Shown here one piece after another: positions 27,247 to 36,189 of a stretch of DNA of 37,165 nt. The number at the start of each line of letters is the position of its first letter. Positions within the stretch are counted from its first letter, which is position 1. Under the pieces are notes generated by a model. It saw only the letters and a list, made by a program, of their open reading frames with translations, was not told the origin of the DNA and made no database searches. Source of the stretch: Paludibacter propionicigenes (GTDB lineage: Bacteria; Bacteroidota; Bacteroidia; Bacteroidales; JAFGXI01); the NCBI GenBank assembly GCA_020721655.1, contig DYMG01000004.1, positions 20,276-57,440 of the forward strand, written 5' to 3'. The position numbers and the translations under genes are program-made.

Positions 27247-28017
27247 ATGTTTAAAATGAACACCATAACATATAAAGTAAATGAAAAAGGAATATGTTTA
27301 TTAAGTCTTAATAGACCGAATGTTCATAATTCGTTCAATATTGAGCTTTTAACAGATTTATCGCAAGCAATAAGTTATTTAAAAAATGATAAAAATGTAA
27401 GATTATTAATTTTAACAGGAGAAGGCGAAAAATCGTTTTCGTCTGGGGTAGATTTAAAAGTTCTTCAAAATTTCAGCTCTATTGAAGAAGCAAGAGATTT
27501 TGCAATTCTGTTAGAAAGCACTTCGGAAAAATTATTTAATTTCCCTAAACCAGTAATTTCTGCAATTAATGGTTTTGCCTTAGGTGGAGGTATGGGGTAT
27601 GCAGCCGCAACCGATTACCGAATAATAGCCGATACAGCTAAGGTTGGTTTTCCTGCAATTAAACTTGGAGCTATTTTACCTGTTACCTGTACGTTATATT
27701 TAAAAGAACTTATTGGAACAGCAAACACAAGAGATATTTTGCTTACAGGCAGAATGTTAAGTGCTTTTGAAGCTAAAGAAATTGGTTTGGTAAATAAAAT
27801 TGTGAGTAAAGAAATTTTAATTTCTGAAGCTTATAAAATAGCCGAACAAATTATAGAAGGAAGCGACGAAGCAATGTTTTACACAAAAAAAACAATAAAT
27901 TCGCTGTTAGCAACATCTATTGAAAGTCAAAAACTTTATGCTGCCGATAACTTTGCATACCTTTCGCAAACCAAAGAATGGAAAGAACGTATTAATAATT
28001 TTGGGAAAAATAAATAA
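27247..28017 (+). CDS. Enoyl-CoA hydratase/isomerase family protein (start may be 27256)
   Basis: LLSLNRPNVHNSFNIELL; GEKSFSSGVDLKVL; PVISAINGFALGGGMGYAAATDYRI; AKEIGLVNKIV. Confidence 0.92.
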   Translation: MFKMNTITYKVNEKGICLLSLNRPNVHNSFNIELLTDLSQAISYLKNDKNVRLLILTGEGEKSFSSGVDLKVLQNFSSIEEARDFAILLESTSEKLFNFPKPVISAINGFALGGGMGYAAATDYRIIADTAKVGFPAIKLGAILPVTCTLYLKELIGTANTRDILLTGRMLSAFEAKEIGLVNKIVSKEILISEAYKIAEQIIEGSDEAMFYTKKTINSLLATSIESQKLYAADNFAYLSQTKEWKERINNFGKNK

Positions 28018-28019
28018 AA

Positions 28020-29141
28020 ATGATTGAAGTTTTAAAACACACATTAAGCATAACCATTTTTGTTGTAGTAATGATGGTTGTTATTGAATTTTTTAATGTA
28101 AAAACAAGAGGTAGTTGGAGTAAAGTGCTTGAAAAAAACACATTCTTACAAGTACTTTTAGGAACATTTCTTGGTTTAATACCAGGCTGTTTAGGCTCTT
28201 TTACTATAGTTTCTATGTACACTCACGGAATTTTAAGCTTTGGAGCATTAGTTGCTACAATGCTTGCTACTTTTGGCGACGAAGCTTTTATAATGTTTGC
28301 TCTAATTCCAGAAGCAACAATAAAAATTACTATTGTGCTACTATTAATATCAATAATAGTAGGAGTACTAACAAATTTTTTTTTCAAAAAACAAAAATCG
28401 AATAATAAAAAGCATTTTGAAATACATAACGAAGACCAATGCAAATGTTTTAGCAAACAAGGTATTATCAATAATTTTAAAAAAATAAGTTTTATTAGAG
28501 CATTATTATTGTTTTCTACAATAGTTTTTCTGTTTTTAATAATAACAGGAGGTTCAGAACACCAACACAATCCACTAAATTTAGCACAATACAAAACCGA
28601 AATAAAAACAGAAAATACCCAAAATATAACAAACGTAGAAGAAAAAACTACATCTAATGAAAATACGGAACATAAACATTTAGATTGGGTTAAAATAACT
28701 TTTGCAATAGTACTTATTATAGCATTACTAATAATAACAATAGTTCCAGAACACTTCTTAGAAGAACATTTATGGAATCACGTCATTAAAAAACATTTCT
28801 TAAAAGTTTTATTATGGACTTTTGGAGTTTTACTACTTGTATTTGTGCTTCAGAAATATATTGATATAGAGCAGTTTATATCAAATAATTTATTCTTAAT
28901 TTTAATAGTTGCTGTTTTGGTTGGAATTATACCCGAATCTGGTCCACATTTAATTTTTGTTTCGCTGTTTATTTCTGGAGCAATTCCACTAAGTATTCTT
29001 TTGGCAAACTCAGTAGTACAAGACGGACACGGTGCTTTGCCTTTATTTGCCGAAGATAAAAAAAGCTTTGTTGTTATGAAAATAATTAACTTAGTAGTTG
29101 GGTTTGCTGTTGGCTCGGTTGGACTTTTAATAGGATTTTAA
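28020..29141 (+). CDS. Putative manganese transporter family membrane protein (ArsP_2/PF11449-like)
   Basis: Duplicated LLGTFLGLIPGCLGSFTIVSMY / VAVLVGIIPESGPHLIFVSLF motifs; DGHGALPLFAEDKKSFV; His-rich loops. Confidence 0.75.
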   Translation: MIEVLKHTLSITIFVVVMMVVIEFFNVKTRGSWSKVLEKNTFLQVLLGTFLGLIPGCLGSFTIVSMYTHGILSFGALVATMLATFGDEAFIMFALIPEATIKITIVLLLISIIVGVLTNFFFKKQKSNNKKHFEIHNEDQCKCFSKQGIINNFKKISFIRALLLFSTIVFLFLIITGGSEHQHNPLNLAQYKTEIKTENTQNITNVEEKTTSNENTEHKHLDWVKITFAIVLIIALLIITIVPEHFLEEHLWNHVIKKHFLKVLLWTFGVLLLVFVLQKYIDIEQFISNNLFLILIVAVLVGIIPESGPHLIFVSLFISGAIPLSILLANSVVQDGHGALPLFAEDKKSFVVMKIINLVVGFAVGSVGLLIGF

Positions 29142-29202
29142 CAAAAATAATTTTAAAAATCCAAAAAGTTAAGCTATTTTTAAAAACAGAAAATAATTAA
29201 AT

Positions 29203-30771
29203 ATGAAAAGATTTTTTATAAGCCTATTTTTTATAACAATATTTATAAATTTAAGTGCACAAGTTTCGTTTAAAGATGCACTAATAATGTTCGAACAAGA
29301 ACAATATTCTTTGGCATTAAAACAATTTTTAAGACTATACAAAAGCACCCCAGAAGATGTAGATTTAAATTACTATATTGCACTAACATACATAAAAGGC
29401 GATGAAAAAAAATCGGAAGCGCTTCAGTACTTAGAAAAAATTAAAAAAAACAAAACAGCAAAACATCCTAAAGACATTGATTATCAGTTAGCAATTGCCA
29501 ATTTTCATTCTCACAAATTTGACCAAGCAAAAACAATATTCTTAAAATACAAAGAAGATAATAGAGAAACCATTAAAATCGATGAAATAAAAAACATAAA
29601 CAGATACATAGAAAATTGCGACAATGCAATTGAACTAATCAAAAATCCGGTAAACGTAATTTTTGTTAATTTAGGAGATAACATTAACAGCAAATACTCG
29701 GAATACAACCCGTATGTTACCGAAGACGGGCAACAATTAGTTTACACATCAAACAAAAAATATATTTCAGAATTTCAAGAATTAATACACAATTCATATT
29801 GGAGTATTCCAAACTATGAAATTGAAAACACTGAATGGACAAAAATGAAAACATTTGGAAAAAATGTTAATACCGACTCTTACGAAGATGTTGTTGGAAT
29901 TTCTCAAGATGCTAATAAAGTTTTCATAAATCTTAAAGGTCCGGATTCTGAAAACGACATTTTTATAACAAATAAAGATGGACGAAAATTTACTGAACTG
30001 CAAGATTTAACAACTACAATAAACTCACCATATATTGAAGACGGGGCTTGCTTCTCTTTTAGCGAAGACACCATTTATTTCGCCAGCGATAGACCCGGCG
30101 GCTTTGGTGGGTTTGATTTGTACATATCAGTTCATTTACCAGATGGAAGTTGGGGAATACCTCAAAATTTAGGCAAAAATATTAATTCCACTTTCGACGA
30201 AAACTATCCACACATTTCTTACGATGGCTCTACACTATATTTTGCTTCAACCGGATTTAATTCAATGGGCGGTTACGATGTTTTCTCATCAAATAAAATA
30301 GCAAACGATTGGGCTACTCCTAAAAATCTCGGTTATCCTATAAACGATACTTATGACAATCAGGTAATTTCGGTTTTACAAAACAAAAGATACGCATATA
30401 TGTCTAAAGTTTTAGACGAAGGCTTAGGTTGCTCAGATATTTACAAAGTTATTTTTAAAGATGTGCCTGCACCAAGTTTAGTTTTTACAGGAACAATTTT
30501 AGTAGGAAAATCATATAAAGCAGAACCCTTAGAAAAATACAACGAAGACATTGAAATTACGGTCAAAAACAATGCAACAGGCGAAATTTTAGATGGCTTT
30601 ACTTACAATAAAACTACAAAGAAATATGTAGTGGCTCTAAAACCAGGTAAATATACTATTAACATAAAAGGAGATAAATATTTACCTCTAACTAAAGAAA
30701 TTAAAGTTTTTGATGTTCAGCCTACCGAAATAGTTACTACGGTTGATTTATTTCTTCAGCTGAAACCTTAA
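29203..30771 (+). CDS. Secreted TPR + PD40/WD40-like beta-propeller protein with C-terminal CarboxypepD_reg-like domain (PorE-like, no OmpA domain)
   Basis: TPR-like N-terminus; YNPYVTEDGQQLVYTSNK, DTIYFASDRPGGFGGFDLYIS, YPHISYDGSTLYFASTGFNSMGGYDVFSS PD40 repeats; VALKPGKYTINIKGDKYLPLTKEI. Confidence 0.82.
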   Translation: MKRFFISLFFITIFINLSAQVSFKDALIMFEQEQYSLALKQFLRLYKSTPEDVDLNYYIALTYIKGDEKKSEALQYLEKIKKNKTAKHPKDIDYQLAIANFHSHKFDQAKTIFLKYKEDNRETIKIDEIKNINRYIENCDNAIELIKNPVNVIFVNLGDNINSKYSEYNPYVTEDGQQLVYTSNKKYISEFQELIHNSYWSIPNYEIENTEWTKMKTFGKNVNTDSYEDVVGISQDANKVFINLKGPDSENDIFITNKDGRKFTELQDLTTTINSPYIEDGACFSFSEDTIYFASDRPGGFGGFDLYISVHLPDGSWGIPQNLGKNINSTFDENYPHISYDGSTLYFASTGFNSMGGYDVFSSNKIANDWATPKNLGYPINDTYDNQVISVLQNKRYAYMSKVLDEGLGCSDIYKVIFKDVPAPSLVFTGTILVGKSYKAEPLEKYNEDIEITVKNNATGEILDGFTYNKTTKKYVVALKPGKYTINIKGDKYLPLTKEIKVFDVQPTEIVTTVDLFLQLKP

Positions 30772-30772
30772 T

Positions 30773-31222
30773 TTATTCGTTTACATAATTTGGAATTTCC
30801 GAAATAAACTTAAAATTATTACTAATCTCATCTTTTTTAATATAAAAATGGGTAATTCCATTTGTTAAAATTATAAACTGTGGTTGTAAGCCATAATAAT
30901 ACTCAACAGCCTGATTAAAAGTTTTTTCCGTAATTTTTACTTTTGGCGATTTGCACTCAACTACAATTTTAGGAGTAAAATATTTATTGAAAATTAAAAT
31001 ATCGCAACGCAAAATATTCTTATTAATCTCAATTTTATGCTCAACAGAAAATAATGCTTTCGGATATTTTTTATCCTCAATCAGAAATTTAATGAAATTT
31101 TGCCTTACTTGCTCTTCTGGGGTATATTTCACATACTTTTTTCTTATCTCATCAAGAATGTAAATACCATTACTTTCTTCTTTAAACGTGAAATTATATT
31201 TTGGAAAATTTAAATTTATCAA
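30773..31222 (-). CDS. Type I restriction enzyme R N-terminal-like (HSDR_N_2) nuclease-fold protein, standalone
   Basis: VKYTPEEQVRQNFIKFLIEDKKYP...CDILIFNKYFTPKIVVECKSPKVKI...YYYGLQPQFIILTNG with PD-(D/E)xK-like D-x-ECK. Confidence 0.82.
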   Translation of the reverse strand: MINLNFPKYNFTFKEESNGIYILDEIRKKYVKYTPEEQVRQNFIKFLIEDKKYPKALFSVEHKIEINKNILRCDILIFNKYFTPKIVVECKSPKVKITEKTFNQAVEYYYGLQPQFIILTNGITHFYIKKDEISNNFKFISEIPNYVNE

Positions 31223-31317
31223 CTTTTTTTCATAAAAATAATCATTAAATTTAATTTACCCACAACAAAAAGTGGCGAAAATGCTAAAAAATTGTAAATT
31301 GCAAAAAATTTAAAAAA

Positions 31318-32088
31318 ATGGAAACAAAAAACGACATTGTTAGAGATTGGTTACCACGTTACACTGGCAGAGAATTAGCAGATTTTGGGCAATACATATT
31401 ACTAACAAACTTTAATCATTACATAAAATTATTTTCACAAAAATATAGCGTAGAAATTGTGGGTGAAGATAAACCAATGCCAAATGCAAGTTTCAACGGA
31501 ATTACAATCATAAATTTTGGAATGGGAAGTGCCAATGCCGCAACAATTATGGATTTACTCTCATCAATAGAAGTAAAAGCAGTGCTTTTTTTAGGAAAAT
31601 GTGGCGGTTTAAAAAAGAAAAGTAAACTTGGCGATTTTATCCTACCAATAGCTGCAATTAGAGGCGAAGGAACATCAAACGATTATTTTCCACCAGAAGT
31701 GCCTGCACTACCAGCTTTTAATTTGCAACGTGCCGTTTCTACAGCAATAAGAGATAAATATAAAGACTATTGGACTGGAACCGTTTTTACAACCAATCGC
31801 AGAGTTTGGGAACACGACGAAAAATTTAAAGATTATCTTCGCCAAATTCGGTCAATTGCAATAGACATGGAAACTGCTACAATTTTTTCAGTAGCATTCT
31901 ACAACGAAATTCCAGCAGGTGCATTGCTTTTAGTTTCAGACCAACCAATGATTTCCGAAGGAGTGAAAACCGCAGAAAGCGATAAAAAAATTAGCGATTC
32001 TTTTTTAGACGAACATCTCGAAATTGGTATTGTGGCATTAGAAACAATTAAAGATAATAGAAAATCGGTTAAACATTTAAGATTTTAA
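31318..32088 (+). CDS. amn: AMP nucleosidase
   Basis: Nucleoside phosphorylase fold; INFGMGSANAATIMDLL, FLGKCGGLKKKSKLGDFILPIAAIRGEGTSNDYFPPEVPALPAF, AIDMETATIFSVAF, LLVSDQPM. Confidence 0.9.
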   Translation: METKNDIVRDWLPRYTGRELADFGQYILLTNFNHYIKLFSQKYSVEIVGEDKPMPNASFNGITIINFGMGSANAATIMDLLSSIEVKAVLFLGKCGGLKKKSKLGDFILPIAAIRGEGTSNDYFPPEVPALPAFNLQRAVSTAIRDKYKDYWTGTVFTTNRRVWEHDEKFKDYLRQIRSIAIDMETATIFSVAFYNEIPAGALLLVSDQPMISEGVKTAESDKKISDSFLDEHLEIGIVALETIKDNRKSVKHLRF

Positions 32089-32115
32089 AATTTTGTGGAA
32101 ACTTAAATCAAATTT

Positions 32116-33348
32116 ATGGTATTAAATTATATTTGGATTTTCTTTTTTATTATAGCATTCGTTGTTGGAATTGTGCGTTTAGTCTTTTTTGGCGATGTTG
32201 ATGTGTTCCCAAATATGATGAATAGCACTTTCGATATGGCAAAAACCGGTTTCGAATTATCGCTTGGTTTAACTGGTGTTATGACTCTTTGGCTTGGATT
32301 TATGAAAATTGGTGAAGACAGTGGTTTTATAAATATTATTTCACGTATTATAAGCCCCCTTTTTAAACGTCTATTTCCCGAAATACCAAAAAACCACCCA
32401 GTTTCCGGAAGCATTATAATGAACCTTTCGGCAAATATGCTAGGGCTCGATAATGCTGCAACACCACTCGGTTTAAAAGCAATGTCGCAACTTCAAGAAT
32501 TAAACAACGACAAAAACACAGCATCAAATTCAATGATTATGTTTTTGGTTTTAAATACATCAGGGTTAACTATTATTCCAATATCAATAATGGTTTATAG
32601 AGCACAACTTGGTGCCGTAGACCCTTCCGATATTTTTTTACCAATATTATTGTCAACTTTTTTTTCAACACTAATAGGAATTATAACCGTTTCAATATAC
32701 CAAAAAATAAATTTATTTAATAAAGTAATTTTAGCTTTTTTAGGCGGATTTACACTACTTATTTCTGGTATAATATATTATTTTGCAAGTCTTACACAAC
32801 CAGAAATAAACTCAATATCAACACTTTCTAGTAATCTAATTCTTTTTTTAATTATTGCAAGTTTCATTTTTTTAGCATTCTACAAAAAAATTAATGCCTA
32901 CAATAGCTTTATTGATGGTGCAAAAGAAGGGTTTTCAATATCAATAAAAATAATACCGTATTTAATAGCCATATTAGTTGCCATTGGCGTTTTTAGAACT
33001 TCAGGAGCAATGGATTATGTTATTGAAATGTTTAAAACTAGCTTTAGTTATTTCGGTTTCGATACTCGTTTTGTTGATGCACTACCAACTGCTCTTATGA
33101 AGCCTTTAAGTGGAGCAGGAGCTAGGGGAATGATGGTTGATACTATGACCCAATTTGGTGCCGATAGTTTTGCCGGACGATTAGCCTGTACTTTTCAAGG
33201 AGCTTCAGATACAACATTCTATATTTTAGCCGTTTATTTTGGTTCTGTGAGCATTAAAAACACACGATACGCTGTAACAGCAGGTCTTATTTCCGATTTA
33301 GCGGGTGTTATTGCTGCTATTTTTATTGCGTATATGTTTTTTGGATAA
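32116..33348 (+). CDS. Nucleoside recognition domain protein (SpmA-SpmB fusion)
   Basis: GVMTLWLGFMKIGEDSGFINIISRIISPLFKRLFPEIPKNHPVSGSIIMNLSANMLGLDNAATPLGLKAM (SpmA-like) and SGAGARGMMVDTM..FAGRLACTFQGASDTTFYILAVYFG (SpmB-like). Confidence 0.92.
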   Translation: MVLNYIWIFFFIIAFVVGIVRLVFFGDVDVFPNMMNSTFDMAKTGFELSLGLTGVMTLWLGFMKIGEDSGFINIISRIISPLFKRLFPEIPKNHPVSGSIIMNLSANMLGLDNAATPLGLKAMSQLQELNNDKNTASNSMIMFLVLNTSGLTIIPISIMVYRAQLGAVDPSDIFLPILLSTFFSTLIGIITVSIYQKINLFNKVILAFLGGFTLLISGIIYYFASLTQPEINSISTLSSNLILFLIIASFIFLAFYKKINAYNSFIDGAKEGFSISIKIIPYLIAILVAIGVFRTSGAMDYVIEMFKTSFSYFGFDTRFVDALPTALMKPLSGAGARGMMVDTMTQFGADSFAGRLACTFQGASDTTFYILAVYFGSVSIKNTRYAVTAGLISDLAGVIAAIFIAYMFFG

Positions 33349-33364
33349 AAAAACAGCTCAAAAT

Positions 33365-33395
33365 TTTGATTATATAATTCAATTGTATAACTTTG
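33365..33395 (+). promoter_or_regulatory. Bacteroidota-type promoter of tRNA-Ser(GCU)
   Basis: TTTG (33365-33368), 19-nt gap, TAACTTTG (33388-33395). Confidence 0.7.
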
Positions 33396-33405
33396 CAAAA
33401 AGTTT

Positions 33406-33492
33406 GGAAATGTGGGAGAGTGGCTGAATCCACCAGTTTGCTAAACTGACGTACGAGCAATTGTACCGGGGGTTCGAATCCCCCCGTTTCCG
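33406..33492 (+). tRNA. tRNA-Ser(GCU)
   Basis: Acceptor GGAAATG/CGTTTCC; anticodon loop TTGCTAA (GCT); long variable arm GTACGAGCAATTGTAC; T-arm GGGGGTTCGAATCCCCC; G73. Confidence 0.96.
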
Positions 33493-33518
33493 CAAAAAAA
33501 AGCTATAATAAATAAAAT

Positions 33519-33548
33519 GCCCGATAATGAGAGTTGTTGGGCTTTTTT
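33519..33548 (+). terminator. Intrinsic terminator after tRNA-Ser(GCU)
   Basis: GCCCGATAA ... TTGTTGGGC (two wobbles) followed by TTTTTT. Confidence 0.75.
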
Positions 33549-33579
33549 ATTGTTTACACTTTTTTCAATAGTATCATTA

Positions 33580-33715
33580 ATACCGAAAACATATCTGTAA
33601 TAACGTGTTCCGAACTTGTTCGGAAGTCCAATTCATATTGGACTAAACAGCTATTGCATTGGCATTATACAATTCATTTATTGGACAATTATTGTTTGTA
33701 TTTGGTATAATATTG
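33580..33715 (+). repeat. Dispersed structured repeat, copy B (upstream of THUMP methyltransferase gene)
   Basis: TTCCGAAC-TT-GTTCGGAA palindrome, GTCCAAT-TCAT-ATTGGAC hairpin, then CTAAACAGCTATTGCATTGGCATTATACAATTCATTTATTGGACA...TATTTGGTATAAT shared with copy A. Confidence 0.85.
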
Positions 33716-33739
33716 AAAGATAATACTTAATTTTGCCAA

Positions 33740-34897
33740 ATGAATAAAACAGAAACAAATAAAGACTTTACAATTGTAGCAAAAACATTGTTCGGATTAG
33801 AAGAAATTCTTGCAAAAGAACTCGAAAACATTGGGGCAACAAACATTAAAATATTACAACGAGCTGTTATTTATAAGGGCAATAAAGAAATTTTATACAA
33901 AAGTAATCTGAATTTACGCACTGCAATTAGAATTTTAAAACCAATAAAATCGTTTGAAGCAAAAAACGAAAAAGAACTTTATAACGAAATAAAAAAAATT
34001 GATTGGGAAGAATTTTTAAGCATTAGCAAAACTTTTGCTATTGACGGAACTACAAGTGGCGAAATATTTAAACACTCAAAATATGTTTCACTTCTCACAA
34101 AAGACGCTATTGTTGATAAATTTAGAGATAAATTTGGAGAAAGACCATCTGTAGATATTGAAAATCCCGATATAAGAATAAATATTCATATAACCGACAC
34201 AAATTGTAGTGTTGCATTAGATAGCTCGGGTACCAATTTAGGAAAACGAGGCTATAAACTAAAACAAGTTTTTGCACCTCTTAGCGAAGTTTTAGCAGCA
34301 GGAATGGTTTTATCTACAAGTTGGAATGGCGAAAAAAATTTTATAGACCCAATGTGTGGTTCTGGAACCATTCCTATTGAAGCTGCATTAATTGCAAAAA
34401 ACATTGCACCCGGAAGTTTTAGAAATTTTGGTTTCGAAAATTGGAAAGATTTCGATAAAAATTTATGGAATCAACTAAAAAAAGATGCTAAAAATAGTAT
34501 TACAGAATGTAAAATTAAAATTTTTGGTTTCGATAACGATGAAAATGCAATTTCAATTTCAAAAGAAAATGCAGAAAGAGCTGGTGTTTTACCAATAATA
34601 TCTTTTAAAAAACAAGATTTTTTAAATTCAGAAAACGAAATTACTGAAAGCACATTAGTTTTTAACCCACCATACGGCGAACGATTGATGGAAGACGATG
34701 AAATAATCCCATTTTATCAAGAAATTGGAACGCAACTAAAACACAAATATAACGGTTGCGATGCTTGGATTTTAAGCGGAAACTTACGTGCAATAAAATT
34801 TATAGGCTTACGCCCTGCAAAAAAAATAGCACTTTTTAATGGTCCAATAGAGTGCCGTTTCAATAAATTTGAACTTTACAGAGGAAGTAAAAAATAA
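33740..34897 (+). CDS. THUMP domain class I SAM-dependent RNA methyltransferase (RlmL/YpsC-like)
   Basis: N-terminal ferredoxin-like/THUMP region; FIDPMCGSGTIPIEAALIAKNIAPG; FNPPYGERL. Confidence 0.92.
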   Translation: MNKTETNKDFTIVAKTLFGLEEILAKELENIGATNIKILQRAVIYKGNKEILYKSNLNLRTAIRILKPIKSFEAKNEKELYNEIKKIDWEEFLSISKTFAIDGTTSGEIFKHSKYVSLLTKDAIVDKFRDKFGERPSVDIENPDIRINIHITDTNCSVALDSSGTNLGKRGYKLKQVFAPLSEVLAAGMVLSTSWNGEKNFIDPMCGSGTIPIEAALIAKNIAPGSFRNFGFENWKDFDKNLWNQLKKDAKNSITECKIKIFGFDNDENAISISKENAERAGVLPIISFKKQDFLNSENEITESTLVFNPPYGERLMEDDEIIPFYQEIGTQLKHKYNGCDAWILSGNLRAIKFIGLRPAKKIALFNGPIECRFNKFELYRGSKK

Positions 34898-34903
34898 TAG
34901 TTT

Positions 34904-36037
34904 ATGTATTTGACTGTAAATATAATTCTAATTAGTATTACGTTTATTTTGGGTACAATATTTTTGGCTATACCTATTCCTGTAAATGTAGAATTGAAAA
35001 ATTATAAAATTTCATTAAAAATATTAGCATCTGCATATTTTGTTATGGCGTTACTTAACACTTTATTAATAAGTTTCGATTCTTCAAGCAACAACCCACA
35101 GTATTTTAGTTTTATTAATTTATTAGTATCATCGTTGCAAGCACTTTTGTTTACTTTTACATTAATAACGCTTATTAACCCAAGTTTTGTTAGCAAAAAG
35201 CGTTTGTTTAAAAATTTAATTGCTATTTTCACAATTCCAATATTTTATATAACATCTTATTTGTTTTTTGGAGATTGTTTTTTTTATAATTTTTCTAATT
35301 TTAGTAATTGTATTACATTTCCTTCTTTTATTTTTAGATTTATTTTTTTCTTATTTTATCTTACACAACTAGTTTATTATACAATACTTTTTATAAATGA
35401 AGAAAATAAGTATAAACAAAAATTGAATGATTATTTTTCCGAAACGACACAATTAGAGTTAAAATGGGTTGTTTATGCATTTTATTTTGCACTTTTTATA
35501 GGATTGATAGCTCTTGTATTCCAAATCTTTCCCGACGAGAAATTTGAAATAATATTTCCTGTGATTGTAGCAATATTCTATTCCGTTTTTGCTATTAAAT
35601 ACTTAAATTACAATAAAATATATAAAATTATACAACCTATATTAGAAAAATCAAGTTACCCTAAACGGCCTGCATTAGAGATTACTAAAAATAATTGGAA
35701 AAAATACAAATCTCAAATTATCTATGAAAAATATTTTTTAAAAGAAGGTATTACTCTCGAAGAAACGGCACAATTACTAAAAATAGGGAGAACAACACTT
35801 TCAGGGCTTATCAATTCGGAAGAAAAAGTAAATTTCAATACTTGGATCAACCAATTGAGAATTGAAGAAGCAAAAAAACTTTTTTTGGAAAATCCTGATT
35901 TTTCTATAGTCAGAATCGCCGAAATGACTGGCTTCAGCGAACATTCTAATTTCAGTCGCCAATTTAAACACATTATAGGAGAATCGCCTTCGATTTGGCG
36001 AAAAAAAACACAGCACAATTTAGTCGTAAATCAATAG
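34904..36037 (+). CDS. Membrane-anchored AraC-family transcriptional regulator
   Basis: N-terminal multi-TM region; C-terminal two-HTH AraC domain: GITLEETAQLLKIGRTTLSGLIN ... FNTWINQLRIEEAKKLFLENPDFSIVRIAEMTGFSEHSNFSRQFKHIIGESPSIWRK. Confidence 0.9.
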   Translation: MYLTVNIILISITFILGTIFLAIPIPVNVELKNYKISLKILASAYFVMALLNTLLISFDSSSNNPQYFSFINLLVSSLQALLFTFTLITLINPSFVSKKRLFKNLIAIFTIPIFYITSYLFFGDCFFYNFSNFSNCITFPSFIFRFIFFLFYLTQLVYYTILFINEENKYKQKLNDYFSETTQLELKWVVYAFYFALFIGLIALVFQIFPDEKFEIIFPVIVAIFYSVFAIKYLNYNKIYKIIQPILEKSSYPKRPALEITKNNWKKYKSQIIYEKYFLKEGITLEETAQLLKIGRTTLSGLINSEEKVNFNTWINQLRIEEAKKLFLENPDFSIVRIAEMTGFSEHSNFSRQFKHIIGESPSIWRKKTQHNLVVNQ

Positions 36038-36069
36038 CTAAAATTACAATTCCGTCATTATAAGCCTTT

Positions 36070-36123
36070 TTGTACGATTTTACCATAAAATTGTACGATT
36101 TTTCTATGTATTTGTATGTATTG
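36070..36123 (+). promoter_or_regulatory. Three 21-bp-phased direct repeats, candidate regulator-binding array
   Basis: TTGTACGATTTT at 36070 and 36091 (identical 12-mers), degenerate TTGTATGTATTG at 36112; start-to-start spacing 21 bp both times. Confidence 0.65.
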
Positions 36124-36189
36124 ATAAGTTACAAATTAATGATAATGCTTTCATTTGCATTAAAATTTTCTATTTCTAATATAAAATAA

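Noticed and set aside
28223-28594. 123 aa minus-strand ORF
   Set aside because: Antisense to the putative metal transporter; no motif support.
32116-33348. Spore-maturation SpmA/SpmB fusion in a non-spore-former
   Set aside because: Fused nucleoside-recognition proteins are common in Bacteroidota; not evidence of sporulation.
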